From contig NZ_CADCUP010000035.1 of the NCBI RefSeq assembly GCF_902805925.1, positions 1-49,695 of the forward strand: DNA of 49,695 bases. Reading direction: 5' to 3'. Position numbers and translations under genes: made by a program. This DNA comes from an uncultured Nocardioides sp. (lineage in GTDB: Bacteria; Actinomycetota; Actinomycetes; Propionibacteriales; Nocardioidaceae). The stretch's first letter is position 1. Each line of letters opens with the position of its first letter. This document shows, piece by piece, positions 8,899 through 17,962 of the stretch. The notes under the pieces were generated by a model that saw only the letters and a program-made list of their open reading frames with translations, was not told the DNA's origin and did not search any database.

Positions 8899-8926
8899 CT
8901 GAGGTCGATCACCCGGGGAGAGCCGC

Positions 8927-10018
8927 ATGAGCACGACGCTGTTGATGGTGGGCACGCGCAAGGGACTGTGGATCGGGCGGTCCGACGAGGCCCGGCAGGA
9001 CTGGTCGTGGACCGGTCCGCACTTCCCGATGGAGGAGGTCTACTCGGTGATGCTGGACGAGCGGGGAGACGTCCCGCGGATCCTGGCCGGCGCCTCGTCG
9101 AGCTGGCTGGGACCCCAGGTCTGGCGCTCCGACGACCTCGGCGCGAGCTGGCAGGAGACGCCCAACGGCGCCGTCCGCTTCCCCGAGGACTCCGGCGCCA
9201 CGCTGGCGCGCGTGTGGCAGCTCGTGCCCGGTGTGGAGGACGGCGTCGTCTGGGCCGGCACCGAGCCGGGTGCCGTCTTCCGCTCCACCGACCGCGGCGA
9301 GCACTTCGAGCTCGTGCGCGGGCTGTGGGACCACCCGCACCGCCAGGAGTGGAACGAGGGGTTCGGCGGGCAGGCGTTCCACACGATCCTGCCGCACCCC
9401 ACCGACGGCGACTCCGTGCTCGCCGCGATCTCCACCGGCGGCGTCTACCGCACCGGCGACGGCGGCACGAGCTGGGCGCCCTCCAACACCGGCATCAAGT
9501 GCGAGTTCATGCCCGGCGACCGCAGCTACCCCGAGTTCGGGCAGTGCGTGCACAAGGTGGCCCGCCACCCCTCCGCGCCCGACCGGCTGTTCCTGCAGAA
9601 CCACGGCGGCGTCTACCGCTCCGACGACGGCGGCGGCTCGTGGACCGACATCGCGTCCGGGCTGCCCACCGAGTTCGGCTTCGCGATGGTGGTGCACCCG
9701 CACCGGCCGGAGACGGCGTACACGTTCCCGATCGCCGACGCGGGTGCCCGCTGGCCGGTCGACGGGAAGGCGCGGGTCTACCGCACCCAGGACTGCGGGT
9801 CGAGCTGGGAGCCGATGGGGGAGGGCTCGCTGCCCGACGGCTACTTCGCCGCGGTGATGCGCGACGCGATGTGCGCCGACACCCACGCGCAGGCGGGCCT
9901 CTACTTCGGCGGCCGCAACGGCGGCGTCTGGGCCTCCCCCGACGAGGGCGGCACGTGGCGGCAGGTGCACGGGGACCTGCCGGACGTGATGGTGGTGCGG
10001 GCGGCGGTGCTGGCCTGA
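8927..10018 (+). CDS. Sialidase-fold / BNR Asp-box repeat protein
   Basis: This 363-residue protein is a predicted beta-propeller with at least six Asp-box motifs (S/T-x-D-x-G-x-x-W/F): [45 protein letters not shown] and ASPDEGGTW. It has no signal peptide, so it is likely cytoplasmic. Such proteins are often annotated as exo-alpha-sialidase or glycosyl hydrolase, but Asp boxes are structural and the sialidase arginine triad cannot be confirmed here. I therefore do not assign an activity. A ribosome site GGGGAGAG lies before the ATG. The gene's TGA is the first codon of the second copy of the 72-bp palindromic repeat. Confidence 0.85.
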   Translation: MSTTLLMVGTRKGLWIGRSDEARQDWSWTGPHFPMEEVYSVMLDERGDVPRILAGASSSWLGPQVWRSDDLGASWQETPNGAVRFPEDSGATLARVWQLVPGVEDGVVWAGTEPGAVFRSTDRGEHFELVRGLWDHPHRQEWNEGFGGQAFHTILPHPTDGDSVLAAISTGGVYRTGDGGTSWAPSNTGIKCEFMPGDRSYPEFGQCVHKVARHPSAPDRLFLQNHGGVYRSDDGGGSWTDIASGLPTEFGFAMVVHPHRPETAYTFPIADAGARWPVDGKARVYRTQDCGSSWEPMGEGSLPDGYFAAVMRDAMCADTHAQAGLYFGGRNGGVWASPDEGGTWRQVHGDLPDVMVVRAAVLA

Positions 10019-10087
10019 GGGGCGGTCGGGATCCCCGGATATCCGGGGATCCCCACGGTCCGCACCCGTTGCAACGCCCGCGAACCG
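10016..10087 (+). repeat. 72-bp palindromic repeat, copy 2
   Basis: This is the inverted partner of 3443-3514. The perfect 26-bp palindrome lies at 10028-10053. Read on the plus strand it begins with the TGA of the Asp-box gene, the same relation to an upstream gene as in copy 1. Differences between the copies fall mainly in the right arm outside the palindrome. It ends 40 bp before the predicted selO promoter. Confidence 0.85.
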
Positions 10088-10126
10088 CGAGAAACCAGTG
10101 CACAGGTCGCGCCATGGCTCCCGGCG

Positions 10127-10132
10127 TAGGCT
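10127..10132 (+). promoter_or_regulatory. -10 element for leaderless selO
   Basis: TAGGCT ends 7 nt before the GTG at 10140, so transcription would start at the start codon itself. No Shine-Dalgarno sequence precedes the GTG. A clear -35 was not identified. Confidence 0.6.
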
Positions 10133-10139
10133 CGTTGCC

Positions 10140-11603
10140 GTGAGCCTCGCACTTTCCGACACCCTTGTCCTCGGCACCCGCTTCGCCGACGAGCTGCCCG
10201 AGCTGGCGCTCCCGTGGCAGGCCGCCGAGGCGCCGGAGCCGCAGCTGCTGGTGCTCAACGAGCCGCTGGCCGCGGAGCTGGGCCTCGATGCCGAGGTGCT
10301 GCGCTCCGAGGAGGGGCTCGGGCTGCTCGTGGGCCGGGCCGTGCCCGAGGGCGCGAGGCCGGTGGCTCAGGTCTACGCCGGTCATCAGTTCGGCGGCTAC
10401 TCACCGCGGCTCGGCGACGGCCGCGCCCTGCTCCTGGGCGAGGTCGCCGGACCCGACGGCGTGCTCCGCGACCTCCACCTCAAGGGCTCGGGCCGCACCC
10501 CGCTCGCGCGCGGCGGCGACGGCCTGGCCGCCGTCGGGCCCATGCTGCGCGAGTACGTCATCAGCGAGGCCATGCACGCCCTCGGCATCCCGACCACGCG
10601 CTCGCTGGCGGTGGTGGCCACCGGTGCCCGGGTCCACCGCGAGACCACGCTCCCGGGAGCGGTGCTGGCCCGGGTGGCGAGCAGCCACCTGCGGGTCGGC
10701 AGCTTCCAGTACGCCCGCGCCACCGACGACCTCGACCTCCTGCGCCGGCTCGCCGACCACGCCATCGCCCGCCACCACCCCGCAGCGGCCGAGGCCGAGC
10801 ACCCGCACCGGGCGCTGTTCGAGGCCGTCGTGCGGGCCCAGGCCGACCTCGTCGCCCACTGGATGGCGGTCGGGTTCATCCACGGCGTGATGAACACCGA
10901 CAACATGACGATCTCCGGGGAGACCATCGACTACGGGCCGTGCGCGTTCATGGAGGCCCACGACCCCGCGACGGTCTACAGCTCGATCGACACCGGCGGC
11001 CGCTACGCCTACGGCAACCAGCCGGCCGCGGCGGCGTGGGACCTCGCCCGGCTCGCCGAGGCGCTGCTGCCGCTGCTCCACGACGAGCAGGAGCAGGCCG
11101 TCGCCTGGGCCACCGAGGCGCTCGGCGCCTTCGCCACCCGCTACACCGCCGCCTGGTCCGCACGCGTGCACGACAAGCTCGGGCTCCCGGGCGGCATCGA
11201 CGACGCGGTCGCCGGCCCGCTGGTGGAGGACCTCCTCGTCCTGATGCGCGACGGCCACGTCGACCACACGCTGCTCTTCCGCGAGCTCTCCGCCGCGGCC
11301 CGCGGGGACGCCGAGCCGGCCCGCAGCCGCTTCCTGGACCTGGCCGCCTTCGACGAGTGGACCGCGCGCTGGCGCGCGCTGGGCCCCGACGCCGGCCGCA
11401 TGGACCGCGTGAACCCGCTCTACATCCCGCGCAACCACCTCGTCGAGGAGGCCCTCGACGCCGGCACCCACGGTGACCTCGACCCGCTGCACCGACTGCT
11501 GGAGGCCCTCGCCGCGCCGTACGACGAGCGGCCGGGGCTGGAGCGGTACGCCGAGCCGGCGCCGGAGGACTTCGGCAGGTACCAGACCTTCTGCGGCACC
11601 TGA
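10140..11603 (+). CDS. selO: Protein adenylyltransferase SelO
   Basis: SelO (YdiU/UPF0061) is a pseudokinase-fold enzyme that transfers AMP to protein hydroxyl groups. This 487-residue copy is full length for the bacterial family and keeps its signature strings: [34 protein letters not shown], a GVMNTDNM catalytic-loop-like motif, and [10 protein letters not shown], which supplies the metal-binding Asp. The GTG at 10140 is preferred over the ATG at 10098, because the conserved N-terminus begins at SLALSDTL and a TAGGCT hexamer sits 7 nt upstream. In other bacteria SelO acts in redox stress. The C-terminus ends FCGT, lacking the selenocysteine found in mitochondrial SelO. Confidence 0.95.
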   Translation: MSLALSDTLVLGTRFADELPELALPWQAAEAPEPQLLVLNEPLAAELGLDAEVLRSEEGLGLLVGRAVPEGARPVAQVYAGHQFGGYSPRLGDGRALLLGEVAGPDGVLRDLHLKGSGRTPLARGGDGLAAVGPMLREYVISEAMHALGIPTTRSLAVVATGARVHRETTLPGAVLARVASSHLRVGSFQYARATDDLDLLRRLADHAIARHHPAAAEAEHPHRALFEAVVRAQADLVAHWMAVGFIHGVMNTDNMTISGETIDYGPCAFMEAHDPATVYSSIDTGGRYAYGNQPAAAAWDLARLAEALLPLLHDEQEQAVAWATEALGAFATRYTAAWSARVHDKLGLPGGIDDAVAGPLVEDLLVLMRDGHVDHTLLFRELSAAARGDAEPARSRFLDLAAFDEWTARWRALGPDAGRMDRVNPLYIPRNHLVEEALDAGTHGDLDPLHRLLEALAAPYDERPGLERYAEPAPEDFGRYQTFCGT

Positions 11604-11650
11604 GGCGTGACGGCGGCGAGACGGCGCCGGGCGGGCGGCGGGAGCCCCGT

Positions 11651-11656
11651 TAGGCT
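11651..11656 (+). promoter_or_regulatory. -10 element for leaderless ilvD
   Basis: TAGGCT ends 6 nt before the ATG at 11663, with no ribosome-binding site between. The spacing places the transcription start at the A of the ATG. Confidence 0.6.
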
Positions 11657-11662
11657 CGGCGC

Positions 11663-13339
11663 ATGACCGGCGCCCCCGACATCAAGCCCCGCTCGCGCGA
11701 CGTCACCGACGGCCTCGAGAGGGCCGCGGCCCGCGGCATGCTGCGCGCGGTGGGGATGGGCGACGACGACTTCGCCAAGCCCCAGATCGGGGTCGCCAGC
11801 AGCTGGAACGAGATCACCCCCTGCAACCTCTCCCTCGACCGGCTCGCGAAGGCCGTGAAGAACGGCGTGCACGCGGGCGGCGGCTTCCCCCTCGAGTTCG
11901 GCACCATCTCGGTCTCCGACGGCATCTCGATGGGCCACGAGGGGATGCACTTCTCGCTGGTCTCGCGCGAGGTCATCGCCGACTCCGTGGAGACGGTGAT
12001 GATGGCCGAGCGCCTCGACGGGTCGGTGCTGCTCGCGGGCTGCGACAAGTCGCTGCCCGGCATGATGATGGCCGCCGCGCGCCTCGACCTGGCCAGCGTC
12101 TTCCTGTACGCCGGCTCGATCATGCCCGGCCAGGTCGACGGGCACGACGTCACGATCATCGACGCCTTCGAGGCCGTCGGCGCCTGTCTCGCGGGCAAGA
12201 TCAGCCGCGAGGAGGTCGACCGCATCGAGCGCGCGATCTGCCCGGGCGAGGGCGCCTGCGGCGGCATGTACACCGCCAACACGATGGCCGCCGTCGGTGA
12301 GGCGCTCGGGGTCAGCCTGCCGGGCTCGGCGGCGCCCCCGGCCGTCGACCGCCGTCGCGACGGGTTCGCCCACAAGTCGGGCGAGGCCGTCGTGGAGATG
12401 CTGCGCCGCGGCATCACCGCCCGCCAGATCATGACGAAGGAGGCGTTCGAGAACGCCATCACCGTCGTCATGGCGCTGGGCGGCTCCACCAACGCCGTGC
12501 TCCACCTGCTGGCGATCGCCCGCGAGGCCGAGGTCGACCTCACCCTCGACGACTTCAACCGCATCGGCGACAAGGTGCCGCACCTCGGCGACCTCAAGCC
12601 GTTCGGCAGGTACGTCATGAACGACGTCGACAAGGTGGGCGGCATCCCGGTCGTGATGAAGGCGCTGCTCGACGCCGGGCTGATGCACGGCGACTGCCTG
12701 ACCGTGACCGGTCGGACCCTGGCCGAGAACCTCGCCGACATCGCCCCGCCCGCGCTCGACGGCGACGTGCTCCGGCCCCTCGACCGACCCATCCACCGCA
12801 CCGGCGGCCTGACGATCCTCAAGGGCTCTCTCGCCCCCGAGGGCGCGGTGGTCAAGAGCGCCGGCTTCGACGAGTCGACCTTCACCGGCACCGCCCGCGT
12901 CTTCGACGGGGAGCGCGCCGCGATGGACGCCCTCGAGCAGGGCCGGATCACCGCCGGCGACGTCGTGGTCATCCGCTACGAGGGCCCCAAGGGCGGCCCC
13001 GGCATGCGGGAGATGCTCGCGATCACCGGCGCGATCAAGGGCGCCGGGCTCGGCAAGGACGTCCTGCTCATCACCGACGGCCGCTTCTCCGGCGGCACCA
13101 CCGGCCTGTGTGTCGGCCACATCGCCCCCGAGGCCGTCGACGGTGGCCCGATCGCGTTCGTGCAGGACGGTGACCGGATCACCCTCGACGTCGCCCACCG
13201 CATCCTCGACGTGGAGGTCGACGACCTCGAGGCGCGCAGGGTCGGCTGGGAGCCGCACCCGCCGAAGTACACCCGCGGCGTGCTGGGCAAGTACGCCAAG
13301 GTCGTGCAGAGCGCCGCCCACGGCGCGGTCTGCGGCTGA
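11663..13339 (+). CDS. ilvD: Dihydroxy-acid dehydratase
   Basis: IlvD dehydrates 2,3-dihydroxy-isovalerate and 2,3-dihydroxy-3-methylvalerate to the keto acids that precede valine and isoleucine. The 558-residue length is normal. Iron-sulfur ligands are visible in [16 protein letters not shown] and [15 protein letters not shown]. Other family strings are [14 protein letters not shown] and, near the C-terminus, [20 protein letters not shown]. The gene starts with a probable leaderless promoter and is followed after 8 bp by a PNPOx-like gene, so the two may be co-transcribed. It lies 5.5 kb from ilvBNC and has no visible leader peptide of its own. Confidence 0.97.
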   Translation: MTGAPDIKPRSRDVTDGLERAAARGMLRAVGMGDDDFAKPQIGVASSWNEITPCNLSLDRLAKAVKNGVHAGGGFPLEFGTISVSDGISMGHEGMHFSLVSREVIADSVETVMMAERLDGSVLLAGCDKSLPGMMMAAARLDLASVFLYAGSIMPGQVDGHDVTIIDAFEAVGACLAGKISREEVDRIERAICPGEGACGGMYTANTMAAVGEALGVSLPGSAAPPAVDRRRDGFAHKSGEAVVEMLRRGITARQIMTKEAFENAITVVMALGGSTNAVLHLLAIAREAEVDLTLDDFNRIGDKVPHLGDLKPFGRYVMNDVDKVGGIPVVMKALLDAGLMHGDCLTVTGRTLAENLADIAPPALDGDVLRPLDRPIHRTGGLTILKGSLAPEGAVVKSAGFDESTFTGTARVFDGERAAMDALEQGRITAGDVVVIRYEGPKGGPGMREMLAITGAIKGAGLGKDVLLITDGRFSGGTTGLCVGHIAPEAVDGGPIAFVQDGDRITLDVAHRILDVEVDDLEARRVGWEPHPPKYTRGVLGKYAKVVQSAAHGAVCG

Positions 13340-13347
13340 GGCGCGAC

Positions 13348-13917
13348 GTGGGCAAGACCTACGACGCCATCGAGGGCCGGCTGCGCGCCTTCGTGGAGCG
13401 CCAGCCGGTGTTCTTCGTCGCCACCGCGCCCTCGGGCGACGCCGGCCACGTCAACGTCTCGCCCAAGGGCCTGGCCGACACCTTCGTGGTGGTCGACGAG
13501 CACACCGTCGCCTACCTCGACCTGACGGCCAGCGGGGCGGAGACGATCGCGCACGTCCGCCAGAACGGCCGGATCACCCTGATGTTCTGCTCGTTCGAGC
13601 GCACGCCCAACGTCGTGCGGCTGCACGGCCGGGGACGCGTCGTCAGCCTCTACGACGACGAGTACGCCGCCTGGGCGAGCCGCTTCCCCGACAACCCCGC
13701 GGCGCGGGCCGTGGTGGTCGTCGACGTGGAGCGGGTCAGCGACTCCTGCGGCTACGCGCTGCCGATCCTGGCGGTGCAGGAGGAGCGCGACGTGCTGACG
13801 CCCAACATGGCGCGCCGGGGTGCCGAGGGCGTCGTCGCCTACCGGCGGAGGAAGAACGCCGTGAGCATCGACGGCCTGCCCGCCTTCGACGACGATCCGG
13901 CACCCACCGCCGGTTAG
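13348..13917 (+). CDS. Pyridoxamine 5'-phosphate oxidase-family protein
   Basis: This 189-residue protein has a split-barrel flavin/heme-binding fold of the PNPOx-like superfamily (PVFFVATAPSGDAGHVNVSPKG, then NGRITLMFCSFERTPNVVRLHGRG). It is not a canonical pyridoxamine phosphate oxidase, because the C-terminal signature of PdxH is absent. Actinobacterial relatives include F420-dependent reductases and proteins of unknown role. It starts at a GTG 8 bp after ilvD. The TAG stop is part of a TAGGGT hexamer that may promote the next small ORF. Confidence 0.85.
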   Translation: MGKTYDAIEGRLRAFVERQPVFFVATAPSGDAGHVNVSPKGLADTFVVVDEHTVAYLDLTASGAETIAHVRQNGRITLMFCSFERTPNVVRLHGRGRVVSLYDDEYAAWASRFPDNPAARAVVVVDVERVSDSCGYALPILAVQEERDVLTPNMARRGAEGVVAYRRRKNAVSIDGLPAFDDDPAPTAG

Positions 13918-13920
13918 GGT
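13915..13920 (+). promoter_or_regulatory. -10 element overlapping a stop codon
   Basis: TAGGGT includes the TAG stop of the PNPOx-like gene and ends 6 nt before the ATG at 13927. This is the spacing seen for other probable leaderless starts in the window. Confidence 0.5.
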
Positions 13921-13926
13921 GCCCCC

Positions 13927-14043
13927 ATGATCCGGGGGACTCGCGGGGCCGCACTCGCCACGCTCACGCTCACCGTCGCCGGCCTCGCCGCGACCCACGC
14001 CGCGACCACCGGGCCGGCCGTCTCCTTCCTGAGCGTCCCGTGA
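13927..14043 (+). CDS. 38-aa hydrophobic peptide upstream of kynureninase
   Basis: This short ORF starts MIRGTRGAALATLTLTVAG and has the look of a signal peptide or a single membrane segment (basic start, then an Ala/Leu/Thr-rich stretch, then AATHA). A leaderless-type hexamer TAGGGT stands 6 nt before the ATG. Its TGA overlaps the GTG of kynU in a GTGA arrangement, so translation of kynU may depend on it. It could be a real small exported peptide or a translated leader that couples kynU expression. I know of no named family. Confidence 0.5.
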   Translation: MIRGTRGAALATLTLTVAGLAATHAATTGPAVSFLSVP

Positions 14044-15269
14044 CCGAGGTCCGCGACCCGGCGGAGCTCGACGCCGTCGACCCGCTGGCCGCCCATCGCG
14101 ACCGCTTCGTCGGTGCGTCGGACCCGGTCGTCTACTTCGACGGCAACTCCCTGGGCCGGCCGCTCGCGGTCACGGGCGAGCGGCTCGGCGACTTCGTCCG
14201 CGAGGAGTGGGGTGGGCGCCTCATCCGCGGCTGGGACGAGAGCTGGATGGACCTGCCCACCGGCATCGGCGACCGGCTGGGCCGCGTCGTGCTCGGCGCG
14301 GCGCCCGGGCAGGTCGCCGTCGGCGACTCCACCACCGTGTGGCTCTACAAGCTGATGCGCGCCGCCGTGGACCACCAGCAGCGCACCGACTCCGGCCGCA
14401 CCGAGATCGTCGTCGACACCGACAACTTCCCGACCGACCGCTACCTCGCCGAGGGCATCGCCGCGGAGCGGGGGCTGACGCTGCGCTGGATCGAGCCGGA
14501 GGCCGACGCCGGGGTCACGCCCGAGCTGCTGTCCGCCGCGGTGGGGGAGCGCACGGCCCTGGTCGTGCTGTGCCACGTCGCCTACAAGTCGGCGTTCCTC
14601 GCCGACGGGGCCGCGCTGACCCGCATCTGCCGCGACGCCGGCGCCCTGGTGCTGTGGGACCTGTGCCACGCGGCCGCCGCCGTGCCGATCGAGCTCGACG
14701 CCTGGGGCGCCGACCTGGCCGTCGGCTGCTCCTACAAGTACCTCAACGGCGGCCCGGGTGCACCCGCGTTCGGGTACGTCGCCACCCGGCTGCAGGGCGA
14801 GCTGACCCAGCCGATCCAGGGGTGGATGGGCGCCCGCGACGTCTTCGCGATGGCCCCGGGCTACGAGCCGGCCGCCGGGATCCGGCGGTTCCTCTCCGGC
14901 ACGCCGCCCATCCTGGGCATGCTGGCGATGGAGGACATGGTCGCGCTCGTCGAGGAGGTGGGCATGGCCGCGGTCCGCGCCAAGTCGCTGGCGCTCACGG
15001 CGTACGCCATCGAGCTGGCCGACACCTGGCTGGCCCCGCTCGGGGTCGGCGTCGTCTCGCCGCGGGACGGCGAGCGGCGCGGCGGCCACGTGACGCTGGG
15101 CCACCCGCGGTCCCGCGAGGTCGTCGACGCGCTGTGGAGGGCCGACGTGATCCCCGACTACCGCAACCCCGACGGGATGCGCATCGGGCTGTCGCCGCTC
15201 TCCACGTCGTTCGCCGAGGTCCACGCGGGCCTCGCCGCGGTGCGCGAGCAGCTCGCCCGAGGCGCCTGA
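14040..15269 (+). CDS. kynU: Kynureninase
   Basis: KynU is a PLP enzyme that cleaves kynurenine to anthranilate and alanine in tryptophan breakdown. The 409-residue protein has the family pattern YFDGNSLGRPL, CHVAYKSAF, LVLWDLCHAAAAVPI and the lysine-containing GCSYKYLNGGPGAPAF, where the Lys binds PLP. The C-terminal PDYRNPDGMRIGLSPL is also typical. The GTG at 14040 overlaps the upstream small ORF by 4 nt. No tryptophan 2,3-dioxygenase or formamidase is next to it in the window, so the pathway is completed elsewhere if at all. Confidence 0.95.
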   Translation: MTEVRDPAELDAVDPLAAHRDRFVGASDPVVYFDGNSLGRPLAVTGERLGDFVREEWGGRLIRGWDESWMDLPTGIGDRLGRVVLGAAPGQVAVGDSTTVWLYKLMRAAVDHQQRTDSGRTEIVVDTDNFPTDRYLAEGIAAERGLTLRWIEPEADAGVTPELLSAAVGERTALVVLCHVAYKSAFLADGAALTRICRDAGALVLWDLCHAAAAVPIELDAWGADLAVGCSYKYLNGGPGAPAFGYVATRLQGELTQPIQGWMGARDVFAMAPGYEPAAGIRRFLSGTPPILGMLAMEDMVALVEEVGMAAVRAKSLALTAYAIELADTWLAPLGVGVVSPRDGERRGGHVTLGHPRSREVVDALWRADVIPDYRNPDGMRIGLSPLSTSFAEVHAGLAAVREQLARGA

Positions 15270-15311
15270 AACCCGGGTGAGACCGGTGCACGCCGGTGCG
15301 AGGATGGCGCC

Positions 15312-16328
15312 ATGATCCGCTTTCCCGCACCCTTGAAGCCCGGCGACCGCATCGGCGTCACCAGCCCCTCGAGCGGGGTCCCCGACTCCCTCCGGCCGCG
15401 CCTGGACCACGCGGTGGGATGGCTGCGCGAGCGGGGGTACGACGTCGAGGTCGGCGAGTGCATGGGCCAGCCCACCCACGTGAGCGCGCCGGTGGAGCAG
15501 CGCGCCGCCGAGCTCGACCGGATGCTGCTCGACCCGGCGATCCGGGCGGTGGTGCCGCCGTGGGGCGGGGAGACGGCCATCGACCTCGTCGACCGCCTCG
15601 ACTGGGACGCGCTGGAGCAGGCCGAGCCCACCTGGGTGCTCGGCTTCTCCGACATCGACACCTGGATGCTGCCGCTGACCCTGCGGCTCGGCTGGGCGAC
15701 GATGCACGGCACCAACCTCATGGACACGCCGTACGTCGCCACGGACGGCCTCGTGCACTGGACCGAGATCGCAGCGACCACCGGCCCCGTCACGCAGCGG
15801 GCCACCGGCGTCTTCGGCACCAACGGCTACGGCGACTGGGAGAGCGACCCCACCGACCAGACCTACCGCCTCGACCAGCAGGGCACGTGGGAGGTGCACG
15901 GCGGCGGCGGTCTCGATGTCACCGGCCGCCTCGTCGGCGGGTGCATCGAGACGATCAGCAACCTCACCGGCACGCCGTACGGCGACGTGCCGGGGTTCGG
16001 CCGCGAGCACGCGGGCGACGGCCTGCTCGTCTACGTGGAGGCGGCCGAGGACGGCGCCTTCGAGATCTGCCGCAAGCTGCACGGGATGCGGCTGGCCGGC
16101 TGGTTCGACGACGCCGACGCGATCCTGGTGGGCCGCACCAGCGCGCCGCCCTCCGGCGACTTCTCCCAGCGCGACGCGGTCGTCGACGCGCTCGGCATGC
16201 TGGACCTGCCCATCGTCTTCGACGTGGAGTGCGGGCACGTGCCGCCGTACCTCCCGCTGGTCAACGGCGCGCTCGCGCACGTCACCGTCTCCGGCCCGAC
16301 GCGGGAGATCACCCAGGAGATCGGGTGA
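15312..16328 (+). CDS. S66-family LD-carboxypeptidase / MccF-like peptidase
   Basis: This 338-residue cytoplasmic protein has the S66 fold: nucleophile Ser113 in LGFSDIDTW, and the Glu/His relay in FDVECGHVPPYLPLVNGA near the C-terminus. The N-terminus KPGDRIGVTSPSS is typical. S66 enzymes either trim muropeptide tetrapeptides (LdcA) or hydrolyse toxic peptidyl or acyl-adenylates such as processed microcin C (MccF). The subgroup cannot be fixed by eye, although the insertion near GTNLMDTPY resembles MccF-like members. It is coupled by a 4-nt overlap to a GNAT gene. Confidence 0.88.
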   Translation: MIRFPAPLKPGDRIGVTSPSSGVPDSLRPRLDHAVGWLRERGYDVEVGECMGQPTHVSAPVEQRAAELDRMLLDPAIRAVVPPWGGETAIDLVDRLDWDALEQAEPTWVLGFSDIDTWMLPLTLRLGWATMHGTNLMDTPYVATDGLVHWTEIAATTGPVTQRATGVFGTNGYGDWESDPTDQTYRLDQQGTWEVHGGGGLDVTGRLVGGCIETISNLTGTPYGDVPGFGREHAGDGLLVYVEAAEDGAFEICRKLHGMRLAGWFDDADAILVGRTSAPPSGDFSQRDAVVDALGMLDLPIVFDVECGHVPPYLPLVNGALAHVTVSGPTREITQEIG

Positions 16329-17032
16329 CGCGCACCAACGAGCACGGGCAGCCTGTCGGCGACGCGGTCGACTGGACCCCGCGCGAGCGCCCCGGCCCGG
16401 TGACGCTGGTCGGCAGGCACGTGCGGGTGGAGCCGCTCACGCAGGCCCATCGCGACGGCCTGTGGGCGGTCCTCGGCGGGCCGGAGGCGGCCGCGCTGTG
16501 GACCTACCTGGCTGAGGAGCCGCCGGCGTCGGCGCAGGACCTGGGGCAGGTGATCGCCCGGCGGGAGGCCGCGCCCGGCGCCCAGGCCTTCGTGGTCTGC
16601 CGCGACGGCCGGCCGCTCGGGATGGCCTCCCTGATGCGCATCGACGCCGTGCACGGCTCGGTGGAGGTCGGGGGGATCGTCCTGGGCCGTCCCCTGCAGC
16701 GCACCACCGGCTCCACCGAGGCGATGGTGCTGCTGGCCCGCCACGTCTTCGACGACCTCGGCTACCGGCGCTACGAGTGGAAGTGCGACAGCCTCAACGA
16801 GCCGTCGCGCCGGGCGGCGGTGCGGCTGGGCTTCGTGGCGGAGGGCCGGTTCCGCAACGCGCTCGTCCACAAGGGACGCAACCGCGACACCGACTGGTTC
16901 TCGATCACCGACGCCGACTGGCCGTCCGTGTCGGCGGCCTACGACGCCTGGCTCGACGAGGCGCTCGACCCCGACGGCCGTCAGCGCACCTCGCTCGGCG
17001 ACCTCACCCGTCGCGCCGCGGCGGCGAGCTGA
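16325..17032 (+). CDS. GNAT-family N-acetyltransferase (RimJ/RimL-like)
   Basis: This 235-residue protein resembles RimJ/RimL-type acetyltransferases that modify N-terminal or small-molecule amino groups using acetyl-CoA. Visible features are VRVEPLTQAHRDGLW, EVGGIVLGRPLQRTTGSTEAM for the acetyl-CoA region, and YRRYEWKCDSLNEPSRRAAVRLGFVAEGRFRN near the C-terminus. The GTG start overlaps the S66 gene (GTGA), which hints at shared function, for example detoxifying an amino-compound. Its 3' end overlaps a convergent gene by 29 bp. Confidence 0.9.
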   Translation: MTRTNEHGQPVGDAVDWTPRERPGPVTLVGRHVRVEPLTQAHRDGLWAVLGGPEAAALWTYLAEEPPASAQDLGQVIARREAAPGAQAFVVCRDGRPLGMASLMRIDAVHGSVEVGGIVLGRPLQRTTGSTEAMVLLARHVFDDLGYRRYEWKCDSLNEPSRRAAVRLGFVAEGRFRNALVHKGRNRDTDWFSITDADWPSVSAAYDAWLDEALDPDGRQRTSLGDLTRRAAAAS

Positions 17033-17462
17033 GCCGTCCGGCCGCCCACTCCCGCTCCGCCACCTCGACGAGGTGGGTGAGCGTGGCGCCGACCGGGCCC
17101 CGCCGCAGCTGCGCGGCGTGCGCCGCGCCGTACGCCTGGCCGGCCGCGTTGTTGGCCCGGTCGACCGAGGAGTCCACCGCGTCGGAGGACCCCCGCTCGT
17201 GGGCGTCGGCCAGCGCGCGGGCCATCTCGACCCCGTAGCGGGCAGTCAGCAGCGCCTGCCACGCGAAGTGGCGTACGGCGTTCTGCCGGCGCCACTCGTG
17301 CGGGTGCCGCCGCGCGGCCACCATCAGCGCCGACGCCGATGCCGACACCAGGGCGGCTGCGTCGCGGTGGTCCGCCCCGGCCGAGCGCGCCGCGGCGTAC
17401 AGGCGGGGGACGCCGCTGGTGGCGGCGCGGACCGCCCTGCGCAAGGACGAGCCGAGGGACAT
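17004..17462 (-). CDS. Small helical protein of DUF6973-like type
   Basis: This 152-residue protein is of unknown function. It has an ordered set of conserved-looking residues: QNAVRHFAWQALLTARYG, then ADAHERG, then SVDRANNAAGQAYG. This NxxRHxxW / AHE / D-x-x-NN-x-x-G pattern is what I recall for DUF6973 proteins; the family name is from memory and unchecked. The His, Glu, Asp and Asn residues could form a metal or catalytic site. Its 3' end overlaps the convergent GNAT gene by 29 bp. Confidence 0.65.
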   Translation of the reverse strand: MSLGSSLRRAVRAATSGVPRLYAAARSAGADHRDAAALVSASASALMVAARRHPHEWRRQNAVRHFAWQALLTARYGVEMARALADAHERGSSDAVDSSVDRANNAAGQAYGAAHAAQLRRGPVGATLTHLVEVAEREWAAGRLSSPPRRDG

Positions 17463-17542
17463 GCGGTGAGTCTCGCACCGACACGCCCTGGACGGGCGAC
17501 GCCGGGGTGCCGGTGTCCCCGGGGCGTGGCAGGGTGAGGTTC

Positions 17543-17962
17543 ATGGACCAGCGCGTCAGCTTCATCACCCTGGCCGTCCGCGACCTCGGCGCCAGCCGCT
17601 CCTTCTACATCGACGGCCTGGGCTGGGAGCCCGCGGTCGACGTGGTGGGCGAGGTGCTGATGTTCAAGGTGGCCGACAAGGTCGTGCTCTCGCTGTGGGA
17701 CGAGGCCGCGTTCGTGGCGGAGGTCGGTGCGTCGGTCAACCGGGGCGGCGGCGTCGCGCCGATCACCCTGGCCCACAACGTGGCGACGCCCGAGGGCGTC
17801 GACCGGGTGCTCGAGGCCGCGCGCCTCGCCGGAGCCGACCTCGTCTCCGAGGGCACCGAGCGGGAGTGGGGCGGCTACTCCGGCTACTTCGCCGATCCCG
17901 ACGGCTTCCGCTGGGAGATCGCGCACAATCCCGGCCCCATCGGACAGGAGGTCCTCCCGTGA
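17543..17962 (+). CDS. VOC-family (glyoxalase-fold) protein
   Basis: This 139-residue protein has one vicinal-oxygen-chelate domain: FITLAVRDLGASRSFYIDGLGWEP at the start and GYSGYFADPDGFRWEIAHNPG at the end. Family members are metal-dependent isomerases, dioxygenases or resistance proteins; the specific role is unknown. The start ATG at 17543 follows a CAGGGT hexamer by 7 nt, close to the leaderless pattern. The gene overlaps the next VOC-containing gene by 4 nt. Confidence 0.88.
   Translation: MDQRVSFITLAVRDLGASRSFYIDGLGWEPAVDVVGEVLMFKVADKVVLSLWDEAAFVAEVGASVNRGGGVAPITLAHNVATPEGVDRVLEAARLAGADLVSEGTEREWGGYSGYFADPDGFRWEIAHNPGPIGQEVLP

Noticed and set aside
13914..16280. 788-codon minus-strand frame over kynU and the S66 gene
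   Set aside because: Antisense shadow rich in His, Asp and Val; both plus-strand genes are clear.
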